Under the pieces are notes generated by a model. That model was not told where the DNA came from. It saw nothing but the letters and a program-made list of their open reading frames with translations, and ran no database searches. A program made the position numbers and the translations under genes. DNA of 11,363 nucleotides, from the NCBI GenBank assembly GCA_002438845.1, contig DJRG01000006.1:241-11603 (forward strand). Reading direction: 5' to 3'. Positions 6,895 to 11,363 of this stretch are shown piece by piece. How positions within the stretch are numbered: position 1 is the first letter of the stretch; every line of letters begins with the position of its first letter. The stretch is from Bacteroidales bacterium UBA6366 (GTDB taxonomy: Bacteria > Bacteroidota > Bacteroidia > Bacteroidales > UBA932).

Positions 6895-9150
6895 TCATAC
6901 CCTGGAAACCTTCGTCACATGCTTAAGCAGCCGTATCTGCGAGATCACCTTGTCCAATTCCATGTTGGACGGCACGGAAATCCTCATCGTGATCTCGTAG
7001 GTGCCGCTCCGGCGGTTCTCATTGACGTTGAATGTCCTGAGCGATGCCTTGAATGTGTTCACGATCTCTGTGATCTGACCGATGACCGATGACTCCATGT
7101 CCGCCACGATCTTCAGCGAACTCTGGAAACTTCCTCCGGCAGGGGAGTCAGCCCACTTCACTTTCTGGATCCTGTAAGGGTAGGCACTGATCAGACGCGC
7201 CGCGTTAGGACATGAGATCCTGTGGATCTTGATGCCCTCTGTCCTTGTCACGAAACCGAACACGTCGTCTCCGAACACCGGATGGCAGCACTTGGACATC
7301 TTATAGTCCAACCCCTTGAGATCTTTGGCGTTCAGTACAAGAATGTCATCGGATGAATGCCTGTTGCCCCATTCCGCGGACCTTGTCTCTATCCTTTCCG
7401 CCTCGGCCTCCCTCGCCGCTTCGATGGCTTCGGCAGCGATCCGGTCTCTGTCCAGAATGTAGTTCTTGACATCGTTGACGTCAACCTCCCCGTCCGCGAT
7501 GGCTGCGTAGAACGAGTTGAGGGTGGCGTACTTGAGCTTTTTCAGCAACTCGGCAACCACCTCGTCTGGTAACTCCAGTTTCCAGTTCTTAAGCCTTCTG
7601 CCCAGAAGCTCCTTTCCTTGGGCCGCCTTTTTATATTCCTCCTCATTGAGTTCCTGCCTGATGCGGTTGCGCGCCTTTGAGGTCACGACGAAGTTCAGCC
7701 AGTCGGAGGACGGCTTCTGGTTCTTGCCGGACATGATGTCCACCACATCTCCAGTCTTGAGCTTCTCCCTGATTGACACCGCCTTGCCGTTGATCCGGCC
7801 ACCGGCGCAACGCACTCCAAGCCCAGAATGAATATTAAAGGCGAAGTCCAACACAGTGGCGCCTGCCGGCAGTATCCTCAATTCACCCGACGGGGTAAAC
7901 ACGAATATCTCCTTGGAAGGCGGCTGCGGAAGCTCGTCCGGACTGCCTTCGTGCGGATGCTCAAGGGCGTAGCGGACTGATGTCAGCCATTTGTCCAACT
8001 GCGCCTCGTGCTTGATGCCTTTGTAGGACCAGTGTGAGGCCTGTCCGTTCTCCGCCTCGTCATCCATCCTCTTGGTCCTGATCTGGACTTCAATGTAGGC
8101 CCCGCTCTTGTTCTTGACAGTAATGTGCAGGGACTCGTAGCCGTTCGGCTTAGGGTTCGTCACCCAGTCACGCAGACGCTTCGTGTCGGCTTCATATTCC
8201 TCAGTCACGTAGGAATACACTTTCCAGCAGAGGTCTTTCTCCGTCTTTGCGTCAGGCTCGCAGTCGATGATGAAACGGATGGCGAAGACATCATAGACCC
8301 CCTCGAAAGGCACCTTCTGCTTCTGCATCTTCCGCCAGATCGAGTATGCGGTCTTTGTCCTGATCTTCAACTTATAGTGGATTCCGGCGTCGGACAGGGT
8401 CTTCTTGAGCGGCTCGATGAACTCCTCGGTCAGCCTGATGCGGTCTCTTTCCGTGGCCTTCAGCTTGTTGGTGATGGCGCGGTACTGCTCCGGCTCAGCA
8501 AAACGGAAGTAGATGTCCTCCATTTCGCTCTTGATGTTGTAGAGTCCAAGCTGGTGCGCAAGAGGGATGTACAGCATCAGAGTCTCCAGAATCTTCTTCT
8601 CTCTGGAGGCCTTCGGGAACATCTCCAGATGCCGCATCACCTCCAGCCTGTCGGCTATCTTGAGCACGGTCACACGCGGATCCGTCGAGTACTGGACAAT
8701 CAGCTTCTTGTAGCTCTCGGCCTCCAGGCGGGTGTCTTTCGGCTTGATTGTGGCGATCTTGTTCAGCCCCTCCACCATCTTGTAGACATCCTCCGGGAAA
8801 GCGCCTTCCAGTTTCGGACCCTGAGCTTGTCGAAGGGTCTGTGTTTCGGGGGAAGATGTGCCTTGTCGGGCTGTCCCTTCGACATGCTCAGGGACCGACC
8901 TCATTGATCGTAAATCAATCTCCGGATGCTTTCTGGTTGCTTCATGAAGAAACACCGCCGCCACACAGTCAGCCGGCAGGCCGATCTCGTCTGCCGCGAT
9001 CAGAGCCACGTTGATCGGATGCTCGATGAATGGATGGCCGTTGCCACGTGTCTCGTCCGCCAAAGCCGCCGCGGCAATGGCGTACGCTTTGTCGATGAGA
9101 GCCTGTCCTGCCTCATCGTACTGGGGAAATCTCTGATGAATCGTGTCCAT
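6895..9150 (-). CDS. RelA/SpoT homologue, (p)ppGpp synthetase with degenerate hydrolase site
   Basis: This is a long Rel/SpoT-family stringent-response protein (751 residues from the ATG at 9150). Domain order is HD hydrolase (about 20-200), synthetase (about 210-390), TGS (414-476), helical region, zinc-finger C-C...H...C (Cys621, Cys622, His643, Cys647) and ACT (679-751). The synthetase looks active: Y-S-I-W-R-K-M at 269-275, N-P-K-P-N-G-Y at 332-338 and the E-V-Q-I-R-T glutamate 354. Its R-L-R-D at 325-328 resembles the R-x-K-D of bifunctional Rel more than the E-x-D-D of RelA. In the HD domain the usual H-D-x-x-E-D is H-E-A-T-R-K (69-74), so ppGpp hydrolysis is probably lost. A repeat-derived insertion of about 30 residues follows at about 83-115. 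ATGs at 9228 and 9312 would extend the frame to 777 or 805 residues, but they lie upstream of the likely promoter and through GTAAATTT repeats. Confidence 0.92.
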   Translation of the reverse strand: MDTIHQRFPQYDEAGQALIDKAYAIAAAALADETRGNGHPFIEHPINVALIAADEIGLPADCVAAVFLHEATRKHPEIDLRSMRSVPEHVEGTARQGTSSPETQTLRQAQGPKLEGAFPEDVYKMVEGLNKIATIKPKDTRLEAESYKKLIVQYSTDPRVTVLKIADRLEVMRHLEMFPKASREKKILETLMLYIPLAHQLGLYNIKSEMEDIYFRFAEPEQYRAITNKLKATERDRIRLTEEFIEPLKKTLSDAGIHYKLKIRTKTAYSIWRKMQKQKVPFEGVYDVFAIRFIIDCEPDAKTEKDLCWKVYSYVTEEYEADTKRLRDWVTNPKPNGYESLHITVKNKSGAYIEVQIRTKRMDDEAENGQASHWSYKGIKHEAQLDKWLTSVRYALEHPHEGSPDELPQPPSKEIFVFTPSGELRILPAGATVLDFAFNIHSGLGVRCAGGRINGKAVSIREKLKTGDVVDIMSGKNQKPSSDWLNFVVTSKARNRIRQELNEEEYKKAAQGKELLGRRLKNWKLELPDEVVAELLKKLKYATLNSFYAAIADGEVDVNDVKNYILDRDRIAAEAIEAAREAEAERIETRSAEWGNRHSSDDILVLNAKDLKGLDYKMSKCCHPVFGDDVFGFVTRTEGIKIHRISCPNAARLISAYPYRIQKVKWADSPAGGSFQSSLKIVADMESSVIGQITEIVNTFKASLRTFNVNENRRSGTYEITMRISVPSNMELDKVISQIRLLKHVTKVSRV
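8817..8895. repeat. REP-like inverted pair inside the rel coding sequence
   Basis: Two 23-bp units of the same family as the uvrB-rel cluster lie here, head to head, 33 bases apart. Unit A (8817-8839) is the stem GACCC/GGGTC around the core TGAGCTTGTCGAA. Unit B (8873-8895) is the stem GTCCC/GGGAC around TTCGACATGCTCA, the opposite orientation with one core change. Aligned in the same orientation, the stems differ by a paired swap (A-T to T-A) that keeps base pairing. The pair is read through in frame by rel, giving the repeat-derived peptides S-V-P-E-H-V-E-G and L-R-Q-A-Q-G-P. Confidence 0.88.
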
Positions 9151-9188
9151 AGCAAAGTCCGTTTCGCGCCCGCAGGCGTCAATCTTTT

Positions 9189-9196
9189 CAAATTTA
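9189..9196 (-). promoter_or_regulatory. probable rel -7 promoter element
   Basis: On the minus strand this reads TAAATTTG, matching TAnnTTTG, 38 bases before the ATG at 9150. No clear TTTG is found about 20 bases upstream. If used, it makes 9150 the only possible start of the three in-frame ATGs. Confidence 0.4.
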
Positions 9197-9259
9197 CAAA
9201 ATTTATTCGAATATGCTGCTGTCCGCATCTCTTTCTTTAGCCTTTGAGTATGCCGATGT

Positions 9260-9321
9260 GGTAAATTTGCCGGTAAATATCTGTCAAGGCTGGTAAATTT
9301 ACGATCAGTCATGTAATTTAC
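9260..9321. promoter_or_regulatory. clustered GTAAATTT motifs, possible operator
   Basis: GGTAAATTT begins at 9260 and 9292, GGTAAATAT at 9272 and TGTAATTTAC at 9312, so copies start 12, 20 and 20 bases apart. The copy at 9293-9302 is a perfect palindrome, GTAAATTTAC. Another copy, GTAAATTTG, lies on the minus strand at 9189-9197 and contains the rel -7 element. Regular AT-rich repeats between divergent genes suggest binding sites for a dimeric regulator; that is inference. Confidence 0.45.
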
Positions 9322-9333
9322 TACATTGTGCTA

Positions 9334-9364
9334 TTTGAAGTTACGAGTGATGTCGCTATCTTTG
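9334..9364 (+). promoter_or_regulatory. Bacteroidota-type promoter of the coiled-coil lipoprotein gene
   Basis: TTTG at 9334-9337 and TATCTTTG at 9357-9364 are 19 bases apart, a full match to the Bacteroidota -33/-7 consensus. Transcription would start near 9371, leaving a leader of about 36 bases before the ATG at 9407. Confidence 0.7.
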
Positions 9365-9406
9365 GACCATCGTGCTCAGACTAATATTATCAAATCCCAT
9401 ATATTT

Positions 9407-11363
9407 ATGAAAAGGAACAGCATTATAGCCGCTTTCGCCGCCGTGGCTCTGACCTTGGCCGGCTGCTATGACAAAGACATCGATCGGATTGACGAAGAAC
9501 TCGATCGGATCGAGAACACAAGAATCAAAAGTCTGACCGACCAGATCGACCAGATCAACTCCTCGCTCCCGAAACTTGAGCAGGCTGACAAGGATCTCAA
9601 GGAAATGATCTCCTCCCTGCAAGGAACGGCCGGAGACCTTCAGGAGGCTATCGCCGAGAACGAGTCGAAGATCAAGGCCGTAAACTCTGACCTTGCGGAA
9701 GCCCTTGAAGAGCTACGGGGAACCGACGCGAAGGACAAGGAGGAGGTCATGGCGGCTCTGGTTGCGGCCAAGGCGGAGATAGCGGCCAGTCTGGATGCCA
9801 TGAAAAAGGAAACCGGAAACAAACTGGAGGCGGTGAACAACACAATCGCGGATCTCCAGGATAAGGATGCCAAGTTGGAGAAGAAGATCTCGGAGCTTAG
9901 GGAATATGTTGACAACGGCCTGAAGGAGGCCAAGGAGCACGCCGACAAGGGTGTGGCGGATGCCAAGGACTGGGCGTTGAAGACATTCTCGACCCTTGAG
10001 AGCCAGAAGGCGATCGAGGAGGACATCGCGTCCATAAAGGGTAGTGTCGAGGGACTGGAGAAATCTATGACCGACCTTGAGAAGAGGCTCACGGAGAAAT
10101 TCTCCAAGGATCTCGAGACGGCCGTCTCCGGATTGGATGCCAAGATCTCGGAGCAGGTGAAGGCCGTAACCACAGCCTACACCACTGCCATTTCCACGGC
10201 GAAGACCGAGATTGAGAGCGCTTACACTGCTGCGATTGAGGCGGCGATAAAGGATCTGGAGACATCGCTTAAGTCATGGGTCAACGAGACGTTGACGGGC
10301 TACAGCACTGTGGCTGCCACGGAGGCGAAGATTGCGGCTCTGAAGGACAACCTTGAGAGCCAGCTGTTGAGCCAGAAGACTTACCTTGAGGGTCTTGTTG
10401 ATGTCCTTTCCAAAGACATGGAGGACATGAAGAATGCAAATGCCAAGCTGGCGGAATTGATAGAAGCCAACAAAAAGGCTATTGATGCCAACAAGACGGC
10501 CATAGATGCCAACGCCAAGGACATAGCCCAGCTCCAGAAAGACCTCGCCGCCGCGAAGACAGAGATCAAGACCGCCTACGAGAAAGCCATCAGCGACGCT
10601 ATCAGTGCGTCTGAGGGCAAGTTGACCAAGGAGATCGCGGACAAGATAGCTCAGGTGAACAAGACAATCGATGATAAGGTAGCCAAGGTTCAGAATGCTG
10701 TCGATGCCCTGACCGTCAAAGTTACCGACCTTGAGAAGAGTGTCCAGGCCATCAGCGCCGACCTCACCGCTCTGAAGAATTCCGTGAAGGATCTTGAGGA
10801 CAGGCTCAACTCTCGCATCCAGTCTATTTCCTACATCCCGACCTACACAGACAGGGTTGAGGAAGTATATTTTACTGTTGGCAACATCAGCTATATCAAG
10901 GATCTCACCCTTCAGTTCGAAGTCATGCCTCACGACATGGCTCAGAAGATCACTGTGGATCAGGTGTCCGGTCAGGCAACTTACCCTCAGACAAGGGCCG
11001 CGAGCCTCACGTCGTTTGAGGTGAAGAGCGTTTCAGGTGATGCTGATGGAATCCTTACGGTTGTCATTGATCCGATAAAATTCCTGAATAATGACCATTA
11101 CAAGTCTTATAGGATGAGTCCTGCCGCGGTCAGGGTCGCTGTGTCCGATTCCAAGTCCGGAGTGAGCGTGGCTTCTGAATATATCTCCATCGATCCGAAG
11201 AAGTACAACAGATTCATGTCCTACACGACCACGACCGGTAAGGAACTCAACCAGTATTGTTATTCGGTCTATGATAATGATGGCAAAAAAGGTAAGACCG
11301 TGTCATCCCAAAATTCTGAAACGGGAGAATGGACGATGAGTGTTCCGTATGGACCAAGCTCTG
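9407..11363 (+). CDS. large coiled-coil surface lipoprotein (3' end outside the window)
   Basis: The frame runs open from the ATG at 9407 to the right edge (652 codons, no stop). Residues 1-20 are a lipoprotein signal peptide with lipobox L-A-G-C and acylated Cys20, so the protein is membrane-anchored. The +2 to +6 residues Y-D-K-D-I are acidic-rich, compatible with surface export in Bacteroidota. Residues 22-472 are almost continuous alpha helix, rich in Ala, Lys, Glu, Asp and Leu, with no proline between 55 and 478: a coiled-coil stalk over 400 residues long. It contains heptad repeats (see 10460-10543) and a longer repeat, A-K-T-E-I...A-Y...A-I, at 265-282 and 383-400. From about 475 the composition changes to beta-rich, Ser/Thr/Val-rich sequence opening with Y-I-P-T-Y, like the Bacteroidota lipoproteins grouped as DUF4988 or PL29-lyase N-terminal. 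The ligand or partner is unknown. Long antisense frames here are composition artefacts. Confidence 0.9.
   Translation, partial: MKRNSIIAAFAAVALTLAGCYDKDIDRIDEELDRIENTRIKSLTDQIDQINSSLPKLEQADKDLKEMISSLQGTAGDLQEAIAENESKIKAVNSDLAEALEELRGTDAKDKEEVMAALVAAKAEIAASLDAMKKETGNKLEAVNNTIADLQDKDAKLEKKISELREYVDNGLKEAKEHADKGVADAKDWALKTFSTLESQKAIEEDIASIKGSVEGLEKSMTDLEKRLTEKFSKDLETAVSGLDAKISEQVKAVTTAYTTAISTAKTEIESAYTAAIEAAIKDLETSLKSWVNETLTGYSTVAATEAKIAALKDNLESQLLSQKTYLEGLVDVLSKDMEDMKNANAKLAELIEANKKAIDANKTAIDANAKDIAQLQKDLAAAKTEIKTAYEKAISDAISASEGKLTKEIADKIAQVNKTIDDKVAKVQNAVDALTVKVTDLEKSVQAISADLTALKNSVKDLEDRLNSRIQSISYIPTYTDRVEEVYFTVGNISYIKDLTLQFEVMPHDMAQKITVDQVSGQATYPQTRAASLTSFEVKSVSGDADGILTVVIDPIKFLNNDHYKSYRMSPAAVRVAVSDSKSGVSVASEYISIDPKKYNRFMSYTTTTGKELNQYCYSVYDNDGKKGKTVSSQNSETGEWTMSVPYGPSS
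10460..10543 (+). repeat. heptad-encoding 21-bp tandem repeats
   Basis: Codons 352-379 of the coiled-coil lipoprotein form four consecutive heptads: I-E-A-N-K-K-A, I-D-A-N-K-T-A, I-D-A-N-A-K-D and I-A-Q-L-Q-K-D. The first three share the A-N core at DNA level (GCCAAC repeated every 21 bases), so this is both a coiled-coil repeat and a short minisatellite that can change copy number by slippage. Confidence 0.75.

Noticed and set aside
8125..8907. 260-residue plus-strand frame opposite rel
   Set aside because: It is a shadow of the synthetase and HD domains; its tail is translated REP sequence (L-S-L-S-K-G), a frequent cause of false genes.
9151..9312. N-terminal extension of rel to 805 residues
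   Set aside because: The extra 54 residues are coded by the AT-rich GTAAATTT array and a likely promoter, have no Rel similarity, and the Rel-like sequence begins just after the ATG at 9150.
9640..10933. Two long minus-strand frames (177 and 219 residues) opposite the coiled-coil gene
   Set aside because: The sense strand encodes a lipoprotein with signal peptide, promoter and heptads. The antisense frames are low-complexity by-products of its repetitive composition.

Overview
The window looks like a chromosomal segment of a Bacteroidota member, most likely order Bacteroidales, with roughly mid-fifties percent GC by eye. Three things point there. Four of the five promoters called carry -7 boxes of the Bacteroidota form TAnnTTTG in intergenic gaps (the exact octamer TATCTTTG three times), two of them with a perfect TTTG -33 box. 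Shine-Dalgarno sites are mostly absent. The gene families (a secreted metallophosphoesterase, a coiled-coil surface lipoprotein, an AguA-type agmatine deiminase and a long Rel protein) also fit. Family or genus cannot be fixed from the sequence.

Layout from left to right. Positions 1-204 hold no gene I can support. A minus-strand esterase of the alpha/beta-hydrolase fold follows (205-882). Diverging from it are a secreted calcineurin-like phosphoesterase (990-2075), a YbaK/ProX-type tRNA editing protein (2194-2727) and, 12 bases later, a small exported, probably outer-membrane, protein of unknown function (2740-3495). Convergent with that, with no base between the two stop codons, is agmatine deiminase (3496-4524, minus). 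It shares a 66-base divergent promoter region with uvrB (4591-6768, plus). The 126 bases between the stops of uvrB and a long RelA/SpoT homologue (6895-9150, minus) are almost entirely REP-like inverted repeats. A second pair of the same repeats lies inside the rel coding region and is translated in frame. A divergent regulatory region (9151-9406) with clustered GTAAATTT motifs leads to a very long alpha-helical coiled-coil lipoprotein (9407 to the right edge, cut off by the window).

Most genes are ordinary housekeeping or accessory chromosomal genes: nucleotide-excision repair, stringent response, tRNA proofreading and polyamine synthesis. I see no prophage, CRISPR array, transposase, tRNA or rRNA gene, and no defence or biosynthetic cluster. 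The points that deserve a second look are at the DNA level. One is the palindromic-core repeat family, which shows compensatory stem changes and has invaded the rel hydrolase domain. Another is a roughly tenfold excess of the hexamer GAATAT on both strands and in all reading registers. The third is the repeat-built coiled-coil lipoprotein.
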